From the NCBI RefSeq assembly GCF_900149685.1, contig NZ_LT702999.1, forward strand, positions 2,356,001 to 2,420,000: a DNA stretch of 64,000 nucleotides, written 5' to 3'. The DNA comes from Erythrobacter sp. Alg231-14. GTDB taxonomy: Bacteria; Pseudomonadota; Alphaproteobacteria; Sphingomonadales; Sphingomonadaceae. The notes under the pieces are model-generated. The model was not told where the DNA came from, searched no databases, and saw only the letters and a program-made list of their open reading frames with translations. Below are positions 1 through 9,772 of this stretch, piece by piece (the first letter of the stretch is position 1; each line of letters starts with the position of its first letter). Both the position numbers and the translations under genes were made by a program.

Positions 1-1
1 G

Positions 2-217
2 ACGCCGCTTATTGAAGGGCAGATCCCCGATACAATGGAGGCCCGTGGCCTAACCCGCGATGAAGTCATCAACGATGTCTTACTGGCGAAACAACCCACC
101 AAGAAATTCGTGCAACCCGCAGAGATTGGCGCCTTGGCGGTGTTTTTGTGCCGCGAAGAGGCGGGCAATGTCACCGGTGCCAATTGGAGCATTGATGGGG
201 GTTGGACAGCGGAATGA
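2..217 (+). CDS. bdhA: 3-hydroxybutyrate dehydrogenase, C-terminal part (SDR family), 5' truncated by window edge
   Basis: Only the last 71 codons are in the window; the frame is open from base 2 to a TGA at 215-217. The tail reads TPLIEGQIPD near its start, then QPTKKFV and ends GANWSIDGGWTAE, which is the C-terminal pattern of classical short-chain dehydrogenases of the D-3-hydroxybutyrate dehydrogenase type (NAD-dependent interconversion of 3-hydroxybutyrate and acetoacetate, cytoplasmic, in PHB or ketone-body metabolism). The Rossmann half with the catalytic Ser-Tyr-Lys lies outside, so the substrate is inferred from the tail alone. The stop overlaps the ATG of the next gene (ATGA). Confidence 0.75.
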   Translation, partial: TPLIEGQIPDTMEARGLTRDEVINDVLLAKQPTKKFVQPAEIGALAVFLCREEAGNVTGANWSIDGGWTAE

Positions 218-1692
218 CCTCGATCGGTCGCGGCCTTTGTCTGACGGTGGTCTGCATGGCGCTTGGCGCTTGTGCAAAGATGCCGATTGCCACCGTACCG
301 GTGGCCGAACGCGACATGATCGAAGCCCGTTTGATGCGCGACATTTCCGTGTTGGCCAGCGATGAGTTTGGCGGACGCGAACCGGGGACATTGGGAGAGG
401 ATTTAACGGTCGGATTTCTGATCGAAGAGATGCAGGCCGCCGGTTTGACATCGGGTACGAACGATCCAGGCAGCGCGTGGCGTGCGCCCGTCCAATTGGT
501 CAGCACCGCGCCTAGCGACAGCCAGGTTTCGTTGAATATTGGTGATCAATCCATCGCGTTGGATGGTTCATCAGGGGCCGCATTTACATCGGCAAACCGC
601 TTGCTGGTTGATAACGCTCAGATGATCTTTGTAGGTTATGAGGCGGAAAGCATCGAACCGGAATCGATAGCGGGCAAAGTGGTCGTCATGTTGGGAGAGC
701 CCGGCGTTAGCCCCAGACGGCGATCCCGTTTGTTTCAGGCCAATCCCGCCGCGATCATCACCGTGGTTGAAAACGAAGACGCGATTGCGGGTATCAACCG
801 CGCGTTTGGACGCGAACGGATGATCCTTGCCAGCGAGGAAGAAAAACGCCTCACTGCGTTTGTAACGCATGCCGCCATGCAATCGGCCAATGGCGCGGAC
901 CATTGGGATGCCTTGGTCGCGGAATCGCGCGGCGACGCGTTTTCACCCGGTCCATTGGAGCCAACCGTTTCCATCGATGCGATGTCCAATCGACGCGAAA
1001 TCGCCAGCTCCAATGTATTGGGATTGCTACCCGGATCGGTGCCCGGGTCGGGCGCCATATTGTTGATGGGGCATTGGGATCATTTGGGCGAATGCAGCGC
1101 CGCCGATGCCGGTGATCTGATTTGCAACGGCGCGGTCGACAACGCCAGCGGCATTGCCGTCATGCTCGAACTAACACGCCGTTTGAACGCCAGCGGGCCG
1201 CATGATCGCGACGTTTACGTGCTGGCGACCAGCGCCGAGGAAGCCGGGTTGCTCGGCGCAAAAGCGTTTGCAGAACAACCGCCTATCCCACTCAACACGA
1301 TCGTTGCCGCGTTCAATTTTGACACCGCGGCGGTCGCGCCCGCTGGCAGCGCGGTCGGCTTTGTTGGGGAAGGGCGCACACCGCTCGATCCCATCATCCT
1401 TGATGTGATGGAACAAGGGGGCCGGGAATTGGGCAATCGCGATTTCGCCGAACAATTCGTGCGCCGGCAAGATGGATGGGTGTTGTTGGAAGAAGGCGTT
1501 CCAGCGGTGTTCTTGTCCACCGCTTTCAGCTCAGAAATCGTGCTGGGTCCGTATCTATCGGACGATTACCATCGACCGTCAGACCAGATTGAAAATATCG
1601 AATTGGGCGGGGCAATTGACGATCTTTTGCTGCATCAGGAATTGGTCGAACGCTTTGCCAGCACCGCGCGATACCCGGCATCAGAACAATAG
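214..1692 (+). CDS. M28-family zinc metallopeptidase, predicted lipoprotein
   Basis: The ATG at 214 overlaps the upstream stop by 4 bases, so it is preferred over the in-frame TTG at 202. Residues 1-22 form a lipoprotein signal with lipobox LGAC, so the protein should be membrane-anchored in the envelope. The C-terminal half has the M28 ligand series: GHWDHLG, then AVDNASG, then TSAEEAGLLG with the catalytic and bridging glutamates, then FNFDT, and finally DYHRPSD with the last histidine. An inserted PA-like region lies between residues about 90 and 270. M28 enzymes are aminopeptidases or carboxypeptidases; the substrate here cannot be told. A short hairpin with a T-run follows at 1764-1785. 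Confidence 0.88.
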   Translation: MTSIGRGLCLTVVCMALGACAKMPIATVPVAERDMIEARLMRDISVLASDEFGGREPGTLGEDLTVGFLIEEMQAAGLTSGTNDPGSAWRAPVQLVSTAPSDSQVSLNIGDQSIALDGSSGAAFTSANRLLVDNAQMIFVGYEAESIEPESIAGKVVVMLGEPGVSPRRRSRLFQANPAAIITVVENEDAIAGINRAFGRERMILASEEEKRLTAFVTHAAMQSANGADHWDALVAESRGDAFSPGPLEPTVSIDAMSNRREIASSNVLGLLPGSVPGSGAILLMGHWDHLGECSAADAGDLICNGAVDNASGIAVMLELTRRLNASGPHDRDVYVLATSAEEAGLLGAKAFAEQPPIPLNTIVAAFNFDTAAVAPAGSAVGFVGEGRTPLDPIILDVMEQGGRELGNRDFAEQFVRRQDGWVLLEEGVPAVFLSTAFSSEIVLGPYLSDDYHRPSDQIENIELGGAIDDLLLHQELVERFASTARYPASEQ

Positions 1693-1763
1693 GCCGTAGA
1701 TAGCTTCGCTACTAACCCTAGCGTCGCGCGCAATCCCGTCCTACAGGGACGTGCACGATTCGA

Positions 1764-1785
1764 GCCGCACATAAGCGGCCCTTTT
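1764..1785 (+). terminator. weak intrinsic-terminator-like hairpin between peptidase and guaB
   Basis: GCCGC (1764-1768) pairs with GCGGC (1775-1779) around the loop ACATAA and is followed by CC and TTTT (1782-1785). The stem is only 5 bp, so termination would be weak. It may end the peptidase transcript or act in the guaB leader, since guaB starts 31 bases later. Confidence 0.4.
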
Positions 1786-1789
1786 ATAG

Positions 1790-3271
<1,482 letters not shown>

Positions 3272-3283
3272 TCGCGCGACGAT

Positions 3284-3322
3284 CCAATGTGGGGGAATGG
3301 TCTTCCGCACCATTCCAATGTG
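3284..3322 (+). repeat. hairpin flanked by direct repeats between guaB and the RNA methyltransferase
   Basis: GGAATGGT (3294-3301) and ACCATTCC (3309-3316) form a perfect 8-bp stem with a 7-base loop. The octamer CCAATGTG occurs at 3284-3291 and again at 3315-3322, flanking and partly overlapping the stem. There is no T-run, so it is not a standard intrinsic terminator. It ends 12 bases before the next ATG and could influence translation start of that gene. Confidence 0.5.
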
Positions 3323-3334
3323 TAAAGGCGCATC

Positions 3335-4516
3335 ATGACCCCATCCGCGCGAGTTCAAGCCGCAATCGAATTGCTCGACGCCATTCTGGAGGCGGCGAAG
3401 GTCAAAGGTGCGCCTGCCGACCGTTTGATCTCCGAATACTTCAAGGCGCGTCGTTACGCCGGTTCGAAAGATCGACGCGCGGTTCGCGAATTGGTCTATC
3501 GTGCGATCCGATTGTGCGGTCCTCGGCCGGCGAGCGGACGTGCCGCTATGTTGGCCGTGGCGCGGCACGACAAAGAAGTGGCTCCTTTGTTCGATGGTTC
3601 GACCCACGGGCCCCCGGCAATTGGCGACGATGAAAAGCCTGCGAAAACCGGGATCGCTGTGAATTGGCTCGCCGCGAAATTGACCGCATCGGGTGTAGAT
3701 CCAGAAACCGCGCGGTCATTGTTGGACCGTGCACCGTTGGATATTCGCGTGAACGCTTTGAAAGCGCATCGCGACACAATCGAATTGCCTGAAGACGGTG
3801 AACCGCTTTCTGCGACCAGCGCCCTTCGGTTCCCATCGGGGACCAATATTGATCAATGGCCCGCATTCCGCGAAGGGCTCATCGAAATTCAGGATCACGG
3901 CAGCCAATGGGTTTGCGAAGCGGTCGGCGGGCAATCCGGCGAAGTCATTGTGGACCTGTGCGCGGGTGCCGGGGGCAAAACCCTCGCTCTGGCAAGTCGT
4001 CTCAAGAATTCTGCCACCCTGATTGCGGCTGACACGGACAAACGCCGATTGGGCAATCTGGCGCCGCGCGCCGCGCGCGCAGGGGCCGGGGTTGATCACA
4101 CGGTTCTGCTTGATCCGGGCAGAGAATTGGAAGCGTTGTCGCCGTGGCTTGGCAAAGCTGATCGCGTTCTGGTCGACGCGCCGTGTTCCGGCAGCGGGAC
4201 ATGGCGGCGCAATCCAGAGGGGCGATGGCGGCTCGACAAAACAGAGTTGGAGCGCCTGACCAAGCTTCAGGATCACGTGATGGACACTGGTGCGCAATTG
4301 GTGAAGCCGGGCGGGTTCTTGGTGTTCGTGACATGCTCTGTCTTGGACGAAGAGGGCGCGCATCGCGTCGATGAGTTCATAAACCGTCACCCAGGATGGC
4401 ATGCCATCCCTGCGACCATTCCGGTTGGTGTGCCGCGCGGCAAAGGCACCCGCCTAACACCTTTGCGCGATGGCACCGATGGATTTTTTGTCGCCATCCT
4501 TCAATCGAGCTGTTAG
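3335..4516 (+). CDS. RsmB/NOP-family RNA (cytosine-5) methyltransferase
   Basis: This is an SAM-dependent methyltransferase of the RsmB/NOP2 family, which makes 5-methylcytosine in rRNA. In 393 residues it has an N-terminal helical region resembling the RNA-binding part of RsmB (about 1-110). The Rossmann SAM motif DLCAGAGGKT is at 207-216, motif IV DAPCSGSG at 281-288 has one active-site cysteine, and motif VI VTCSV supplies the second (Cys334). ATG 3335 lies behind AAAGG. Whether it is RsmB itself (C967 of 16S rRNA) or a paralogue cannot be decided. It may be read through from guaB, because no clear terminator separates them. Confidence 0.9.
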   Translation: MTPSARVQAAIELLDAILEAAKVKGAPADRLISEYFKARRYAGSKDRRAVRELVYRAIRLCGPRPASGRAAMLAVARHDKEVAPLFDGSTHGPPAIGDDEKPAKTGIAVNWLAAKLTASGVDPETARSLLDRAPLDIRVNALKAHRDTIELPEDGEPLSATSALRFPSGTNIDQWPAFREGLIEIQDHGSQWVCEAVGGQSGEVIVDLCAGAGGKTLALASRLKNSATLIAADTDKRRLGNLAPRAARAGAGVDHTVLLDPGRELEALSPWLGKADRVLVDAPCSGSGTWRRNPEGRWRLDKTELERLTKLQDHVMDTGAQLVKPGGFLVFVTCSVLDEEGAHRVDEFINRHPGWHAIPATIPVGVPRGKGTRLTPLRDGTDGFFVAILQSSC

Positions 4517-4575
4517 CCACGGAGTCTATGGCGGAGCCTCAAACTTCCCAGCGGGCTGATTTCAAGGAGCTTTTT

Positions 4576-5070
4576 ATGCGTTTCGCGCCCTTTGCTGCTG
4601 CTTTGTCGTTGGTTTTTGCGACCGCCGCGAGCGTGGGAAGCGCCGATCCGGGCGAGGCTGAGCCGCGTGCCGCGATGTTGATCGCCCAAGGTCAGGCATC
4701 GTTGGAAGCGGGCGAGGTTCAGGCCGCAATCGACGCATTCGAAGCGGCTTTGGTCGTTGATCCGGGATACACGCCAATTTTCATCAACCTTGCCGAAGCC
4801 GCCCGTCAGGATGGATTGCAAGGCAAGGCAATCCGGTATTACCGCGAAGCTTTGGCCCGCGATCCGGGGTTTTTGGCCGCAATTTCGGGAGAGGGCGAGG
4901 CCTTAGTAGAAAAGGGCGCGTTGGAAAAAGCGCAGCGCAATCTGGCCCGCCTCGAAAGTCTTTGCGGGGAAACTTGCCCCGAAACATTGGCGCTTCAGGC
5001 GCGCATCGCGGCGGGACCGCCAGAACGGCTAGCGGCGGAATCCACCGAAAGTGAAACCGCAACCAATTGA
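4576..5070 (+). CDS. TPR-repeat protein with signal peptide
   Basis: The ATG at 4576 follows a good ribosome site, AAGGAG at 4564-4569, and begins a typical Sec signal peptide (MRFAPFAAALSLVFA, cleavage near residue 23), so this start is chosen over longer in-frame ones. The mature part, residues about 30-145, has at least three tetratricopeptide-like helical pairs (for example EAGEVQAAIDAFEAALVVDP and GKAIRYYREALARDP). It is probably a periplasmic protein-interaction scaffold. Length is 164 residues. No enzyme motif is visible and the partner is unknown. Confidence 0.8.
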   Translation: MRFAPFAAALSLVFATAASVGSADPGEAEPRAAMLIAQGQASLEAGEVQAAIDAFEAALVVDPGYTPIFINLAEAARQDGLQGKAIRYYREALARDPGFLAAISGEGEALVEKGALEKAQRNLARLESLCGETCPETLALQARIAAGPPERLAAESTESETATN

Positions 5071-5099
5071 TGGCGCAACGCCGTTTGATGATTGGTTGC
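5059..5099 (+). repeat. nested inverted repeat (cruciform-like) at the 3' end of the TPR gene
   Basis: GCAACCAAT (5059-5067) and ATTGGTTGC (5091-5099) are perfect 9-base complements, and within them GGCG-CAA-CGCC (5072-5082) forms a second small hairpin. The outer arm covers the stop codon of the TPR gene. No T-run follows. It may act as an RNA 3'-end stabiliser or weak terminator. Confidence 0.55.
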
Positions 5100-5126
5100 C
5101 CATCTTGTCAAAAGACGGAGTGAACC

Positions 5127-5798
5127 ATGCTGACCCTGCATCATCTTGAATATTCGCAAAGTTTCCGTATTCTTTGGCTGCTTGAGGCGTTGGACGCGCC
5201 GTATGAATTGAAGAGCTACAATCGCGATCCAGACAGCAATTTGGCCCCCGATGATTACAAGGCCCTGTCCCCGCTGGGCACCGCGCCTGTGATCACCGAT
5301 GGCGACGTGGTGTTGGCGGAAAGCAACGCGATCATCGACTACATTCTCGATTCTCATCCTGAAAGCCCGCTGAACCCGAAGCCGAACAATCCTGATCGCG
5401 CACGGCACCTGTTCTGGTATCACGCCAGCCCCGGTTCATTGATGTCGATCCAAAGCGTCGCGATGGTGCTCGGATTGCTCGAAACCCGATCACCATGGCC
5501 GATTAGCGCCTTGTTGAAAGCGGTGTTTGGTCAAGTGCGAAAGCTCTTCGTCAATCCACGCACCGATGCCCTCTATGCTTTGATGGAAAAGGATTTGGGC
5601 GAAAAGCCGTTTTTTGGCGGCGATACTTTGACCACGGCCGATATCACATTGGTCTACGCGATGATGGCCGCCCGGACCAAAGGGGTTTTCGACGGGCATC
5701 CCAACATTTTGGCGTGGTTTGACCGGATCGAAGCAATTCCCTCGTTCAAGGCTGCGCAGGCCAAGGATGACCGTCCGCATATTGATTTCCGTTTTTAG
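5127..5798 (+). CDS. Glutathione S-transferase family protein
   Basis: It has 223 residues with an N-terminal thioredoxin-like domain (about 1-80), including the substrate-side region EYSQSFRIL and the glutathione-binding AESNAIIDYI, in the place of the usual ES-A-I motif. An all-helical C-terminal domain (about 90-210) contains TTADITLVYAM, the conserved helix-6 N-capping motif. Such enzymes conjugate or reduce substrates with glutathione in the cytoplasm. The subclass and substrate cannot be assigned. A GGAG site lies about 10 bases before the ATG. It converges with rppH, whose stop is 9 bases away. Confidence 0.88.
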   Translation: MLTLHHLEYSQSFRILWLLEALDAPYELKSYNRDPDSNLAPDDYKALSPLGTAPVITDGDVVLAESNAIIDYILDSHPESPLNPKPNNPDRARHLFWYHASPGSLMSIQSVAMVLGLLETRSPWPISALLKAVFGQVRKLFVNPRTDALYALMEKDLGEKPFFGGDTLTTADITLVYAMMAARTKGVFDGHPNILAWFDRIEAIPSFKAAQAKDDRPHIDFRF

Positions 5799-5807
5799 GC
5801 GGGGCGG

Positions 5808-6281
5808 TCACATCAGCGGGGCAAATTCCGCCACTATGGCTGCATAGACGTCACGTTTGAACGGCACGATCAGTTCGGTGAGTTGATCGGCATCGACCCA
5901 TTGGAATGCGTCGAATTCGGGCGGATTGTGGGCGTTTAGATTGACGTCTGCGTCGCTGCCGTTGAACCGACCCAAATACCAATATTGTTCCTGGCCGCGA
6001 TATTTGCCTTTCCACACACGACCCAACAGGTCAGGCGGCAGATCATAGCGGATGGGTTTTGAAGCCGCCGCAATGACTTCCACCAGGTCGGAGCCAATGC
6101 CGGTCTCTTCCTCCAACTCGCGCAGGGCCGCGACGCGCGGATCTTCGCCCGGATCGATCCCACCTTGAGGCATTTGCCAGCTCCCGCGCGCGCGCTTTTC
6201 CATGCGCTGACCTACAAAGACTTTGCCGTCTGCATTGATCAACATGAACCCGGCGCATGGGCGATAGGGTAGATCGCTCAT
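5808..6281 (-). CDS. rppH: RNA pyrophosphohydrolase (Nudix)
   Basis: RppH removes pyrophosphate from the 5' triphosphate end of mRNAs and so starts RNase E-dependent decay. This 157-residue protein opens with YRPCAGFMLIN, as RppH proteins do, and has a complete Nudix box at residues 40-61 (G-x5-E-x7-REL-x-EE-x-G) with the metal-binding glutamates. The WQMPQGGID segment before it is characteristic of the RppH/Ap4A hydrolase branch. Its ATG overlaps the stop of the upstream esterase by 4 bases, so the pair is probably translated together. Confidence 0.93.
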   Translation of the reverse strand: MSDLPYRPCAGFMLINADGKVFVGQRMEKRARGSWQMPQGGIDPGEDPRVAALRELEEETGIGSDLVEVIAAASKPIRYDLPPDLLGRVWKGKYRGQEQYWYLGRFNGSDADVNLNAHNPPEFDAFQWVDADQLTELIVPFKRDVYAAIVAEFAPLM

Positions 6282-7237
6282 GCTGCAGCGTTCCCGCCAT
6301 CGGTCAATTTGAATTTCATCGTCGCAATCATGCGCTCCAAATCGGCTTGCGTGCTCGGCACAGCCTGCCTCAGATTGGTGAAGCTGTGCGTGACCCCTTT
6401 CATTTCAAGAAAGGTGAAATCCGCCCCTGCATTGGCAAGCGCTTTGGCATAGTCGCGACCGGAATCGCGTATGGGATCAAGGCTGGCCGTAACAAGAACG
6501 GTAGGCGGCGCTTTTGAATGGTCGCCATGAATGGGAAACCCGCGCGGATCGTTGCGATCGGCTTGATAGGCGCCATCAAAGAACTCGATTGCGGCCTTCG
6601 TCAGCACAAAGCCATCGGCAAATTGGTCAAGGCTGTTGGAACCCAGCGCGTCGCTGGCAAGGGGGAAGATCGGTACTTGAAGGACGACGGGGGCGTCCGC
6701 TGCATTGTCCGCCAACAATTGTCCCACGGCCAAGGTGGCGGTGCCGCCCGCGCTGTCACCGATGGTGATGATTCCCGTACAGTCGCGGCCCAATGCGCCG
6801 GGTGATGAAGCAATCCAACGTGTGGCCGCTTCGCAATCGTCGATCGCGGCGGGGAAGGGGTGTTCGGGCGCGCAGCGATAATCGACGGCCACGACCGGCA
6901 AATCCATCAAAGCGGCAATTTCCGTGCACAGCGCATGGTGCGTTTCCAAATCGCCAATCACAAAACCGCCGCCGTGATAGAATGCGATAACTGGGCCTGG
7001 CTCGCGTGTTTCTTTCGCATCGTAAAGGCGCAGAGGAATGTCCCCGTCTGGACCGGGGCAGGATAGATCGCGAATGATGGCCAAATCGCGTGCGGGACGA
7101 TCGGCCATGCCGTGCAGCGCGACATAGGATGCGCGCGCTTCTTCAAGTGTCATATCCGCGATGCTGGGTCCGGCCATAGCGGCCAACCCATCCAAGAACG
7201 CTTTCATATCGGGGCGGATATACGGTGCATCGGTCAT
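6278..7237 (-). CDS. Alpha/beta hydrolase of the hormone-sensitive-lipase type (esterase)
   Basis: It has 319 residues with an alpha/beta-hydrolase fold. HGGG at 88-91 is the oxyanion-hole motif of the HSL (family IV) esterases, and GDSAGG at 160-165 holds the nucleophilic serine. The acid and histidine are placed in SLDPIRD and GVTHSF near the C-terminus. There is no signal peptide, so it is cytoplasmic. It hydrolyses short or medium acyl esters in known relatives; the natural substrate is unknown. It is the first gene of a two-gene minus-strand unit with rppH. Confidence 0.9.
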   Translation of the reverse strand: MTDAPYIRPDMKAFLDGLAAMAGPSIADMTLEEARASYVALHGMADRPARDLAIIRDLSCPGPDGDIPLRLYDAKETREPGPVIAFYHGGGFVIGDLETHHALCTEIAALMDLPVVAVDYRCAPEHPFPAAIDDCEAATRWIASSPGALGRDCTGIITIGDSAGGTATLAVGQLLADNAADAPVVLQVPIFPLASDALGSNSLDQFADGFVLTKAAIEFFDGAYQADRNDPRGFPIHGDHSKAPPTVLVTASLDPIRDSGRDYAKALANAGADFTFLEMKGVTHSFTNLRQAVPSTQADLERMIATMKFKLTDGGNAAA

Positions 7238-7334
7238 AAAATCACTCTCTCAGACATGTGTTTTGAATGCGATAGAGCGATGTGGCTGGCATTTCCACTC
7301 GCGTTAATTGGGCGGTGTGATTAGATTGCCGGTT

Positions 7335-8294
7335 ATGGACAATCTCACGCATAGCCTCGTCGGGGCGGTCTTGGGTCAAGCGGGCCTAAAGAAGAAAACT
7401 GGCCTCGCGATGCCGGCGCTGATTATTGGCGCGAACCTGCCTGATGTGGATGCGGCGTGTTTCTTTTGGCTCGAAGGGGTGGAACATCTGGGGTTTCGCC
7501 GGGGCATCACGCACGGCCCGCCTGCATGGGTGCTCTTGCCGCTGATTCTGGCCGGACTGCTTTGGGGGTATGACCGCTGGCAGACAAAGCGCGGAAAGCG
7601 GCCCGAGGGACGCCTGCCGGTGGATTTCAAATGGCTCTATCTCCTCAGTTTTATCGGCTGTCTCAGCCATCCGCTTTTCGACTGGTTCAACGTCTATGGC
7701 ATCCGGTTTCTGGAGCCTTTTTCGTCGCAATGGTTCTACGGCGACACACTTTTCATCATCGATGTGTGGCTGTGGGCTTTGCTCGGTTTTACAACGTGGT
7801 TTTCGCTGAGGCGTGAGAAGCGCGGGGGAAATTGGAAGCGGCCTGCATGGATTGGGATCGCGGTGATGGTGGCGTATATCGGGATGAATTGGGCGATTAG
7901 CCACCGGCCTTGGGAGTTGACGCTCTATGATGGACCGGGGGCGGAGCGTATTTCTAACCCGGTTCCGTTCTATTTTTGGGAACGGGAGGTGATCTTAGTT
8001 GGGCGCAATTGGCCGGGTATGGCCTCAGAGGCACGGCAACTGCCGTACAAATATACGGAAAGGCGGCCGATGGTTGACCCTGATCTGCTTTGCGAGTTCC
8101 CCTCCTTGGAGGAAGCTCGCCAAGCTGATTCACAACTCGATGCCTTCCTTTTCTGGTCGCGCGCCCCCTTTGCGACGCGCGCCCGAGACGGTTCTGTCGT
8201 CCTTTACGATGCCCGTTTCTATGACCCGCGTGCACGCGATCGATTCTCTATTGCGCTGCCCGATTTAGAATGTGTGGAACTGGTTCCTGAATAG
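7335..8294 (+). CDS. YdjM/DUF457-like membrane-bound metal-dependent hydrolase
   Basis: The protein starts MDNLTHSLVGAVLG, the His-containing opening of the YdjM-like (DUF457) inner-membrane family. It has further conserved acidic and histidine sites in ANLPDVD and GITHGP and in SHPLFDWFNVYG. Several hydrophobic spans are seen between about 85 and 215, so it is an integral membrane protein. Family members are thought to be metal-dependent hydrolases, but no substrate is established. ATG 7335 is chosen over TTG 7308 because it gives the conserved N-terminus. It lies 15 bases before the photolyase gene. Confidence 0.85.
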   Translation: MDNLTHSLVGAVLGQAGLKKKTGLAMPALIIGANLPDVDAACFFWLEGVEHLGFRRGITHGPPAWVLLPLILAGLLWGYDRWQTKRGKRPEGRLPVDFKWLYLLSFIGCLSHPLFDWFNVYGIRFLEPFSSQWFYGDTLFIIDVWLWALLGFTTWFSLRREKRGGNWKRPAWIGIAVMVAYIGMNWAISHRPWELTLYDGPGAERISNPVPFYFWEREVILVGRNWPGMASEARQLPYKYTERRPMVDPDLLCEFPSLEEARQADSQLDAFLFWSRAPFATRARDGSVVLYDARFYDPRARDRFSIALPDLECVELVPE

Positions 8295-8309
8295 AACACT
8301 GTCTTTAAC

Positions 8310-9698
8310 ATGAGTGACACCCAAATAGTCTGGCTGCGACGTGATCTTCGCGTGGCCGATAATCCCGCGCTGTCCTCTGCGGCAAAGCGCGGCCTAGTGA
8401 TCGCAGTCTATGTGCTCGATGATGATCGGGCCAAGACGCACGCTTATGGTGGGGCATCGCGGTGGTGGTTGCATCATTCGTTAGAAAGCCTGAGGGTCTC
8501 TTTGGCCAAGCTCGGCATTCCTTTGATCTTGCGCCGGGGCGACGCGGTCGAGGAATTGACTACCGTCGCCAAGGAAACCGGCGCGTCGTCCATTCACGCC
8601 AACCGCCATTACGAGCCGTGGTGGCGCAACGCGCAGCGCGCGCTTGGCGGAGCGGTCGATTTGCAGCTCTATGATGGCAATTATCTGCTCCCGATGGGGG
8701 CTGTCACAACGGGGTCGGGCGGACAATACAAGATTTACACGCCGTTCAGTCGCGCCGTGCGCGCCGCGTTTCCTCCCCGAGCGCTTGCACCGGAGCCTCA
8801 ACCGCAAACCGCGCCCGATACCCAACCGGCAAGCGATGCGTTGGAGGATTGGAACCTGCTGCCCACGCGGCCCGATTGGTCGGGTGGCATCGCCGAATTC
8901 TGGAACGTGGGTGAGGGCGCGGCGCACACGCAGCTCGAATGGTGGAGCGACCACGTCGATGACTACCAAGACGCGCGCAACCTGCCATCCAAAGACAAAG
9001 TTTCTCGGCTGTCCCCGCATTTGCACTTTGGAGAGATCAGCCCGGTGCAAATCTGGCACCACTTTCAGGGCAAATCGACCAAGGGATGGCAGGTTTACGA
9101 AAGCGAGTTGATCTGGCGCGATTACGCCCAGAACGCGGTGAACCAATTCCCGCTTTATGCGCGCAGCAATTACCGCGAAGATTTCGACAAACTTGAATGG
9201 CGTGACCCCGCAACGGACCCTGCCGCAGCGCACGACCTAAAGGCGTGGCAAAGGGGGAAAACCGGATACCCCATCGTCGATGCCGGGATGCGGCAATTGT
9301 GGCAGACCGGTTGGATGCACAACCGCGTGCGCATGATCACGGCTAGTTTTTTGATCAAACACCTTTTGATCGATTGGCGGCACGGCGAACAATGGTTTTG
9401 GGATACGTTGGTGGATGCCGATTACGCATCCAACGCGACCAATTGGCAATGGACCGCCGGAACGGGCGTCGATTCCAACATGTTTGTGCGGATTATGGCG
9501 CCGCTAACACAATCGGAGAAGTTCGATTGTGCCGCCTATATTCGCGAATATGTCCCCGAACTCTCCGGTCTTGATGAGCCGTATATTCATGACCCCGATG
9601 AATACAGCCACCGTCCCAAATCCTACCCAGCGAAAATCATCGGCCACCGCGAAGCGCGCGAAAGGGCTCTGTCGGCCTATCGGGCGATGAAAGGTTAG
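8310..9698 (+). CDS. phrB: Deoxyribodipyrimidine photolyase (class I cryptochrome/photolyase family)
   Basis: The N-terminal alpha/beta domain (about 1-130) begins with IVWLRRDLRVADNPAL, the antenna-binding module. The C-terminal helical domain binds FAD and contains SRLSPHLHFGEIS, the strongly conserved DAGMRQLWQTGWMHNR segment and the NWQWTAGTG stretch that carries the last tryptophan of the electron-transfer chain. The enzyme uses blue light to split cyclobutane pyrimidine dimers. At 462 residues it has normal class I length. Specificity for CPD rather than 6-4 lesions is inferred from these motifs. It follows the YdjM-like gene closely, so the two may be cotranscribed. Confidence 0.95.
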   Translation: MSDTQIVWLRRDLRVADNPALSSAAKRGLVIAVYVLDDDRAKTHAYGGASRWWLHHSLESLRVSLAKLGIPLILRRGDAVEELTTVAKETGASSIHANRHYEPWWRNAQRALGGAVDLQLYDGNYLLPMGAVTTGSGGQYKIYTPFSRAVRAAFPPRALAPEPQPQTAPDTQPASDALEDWNLLPTRPDWSGGIAEFWNVGEGAAHTQLEWWSDHVDDYQDARNLPSKDKVSRLSPHLHFGEISPVQIWHHFQGKSTKGWQVYESELIWRDYAQNAVNQFPLYARSNYREDFDKLEWRDPATDPAAAHDLKAWQRGKTGYPIVDAGMRQLWQTGWMHNRVRMITASFLIKHLLIDWRHGEQWFWDTLVDADYASNATNWQWTAGTGVDSNMFVRIMAPLTQSEKFDCAAYIREYVPELSGLDEPYIHDPDEYSHRPKSYPAKIIGHREARERALSAYRAMKG

Positions 9699-9772
9699 CA
9701 GCACCGCAAAACCGGGGGTCGGCTAGGTCTAATCCCTTGCAGCAAGCGGCGCCTGCGGCTTATGTGCGAAGC

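Noticed and set aside
3716..4402. Long minus-strand open frame inside the RNA methyltransferase gene
   Set aside because: It lies wholly antisense to a well-supported gene, has no recognisable motif, and is explained by GC-driven lack of stop codons. The same applies to the long antisense frames at 8481-9233, 9941-10867, 11490-12200, 20480-21304 and 23487-24425.
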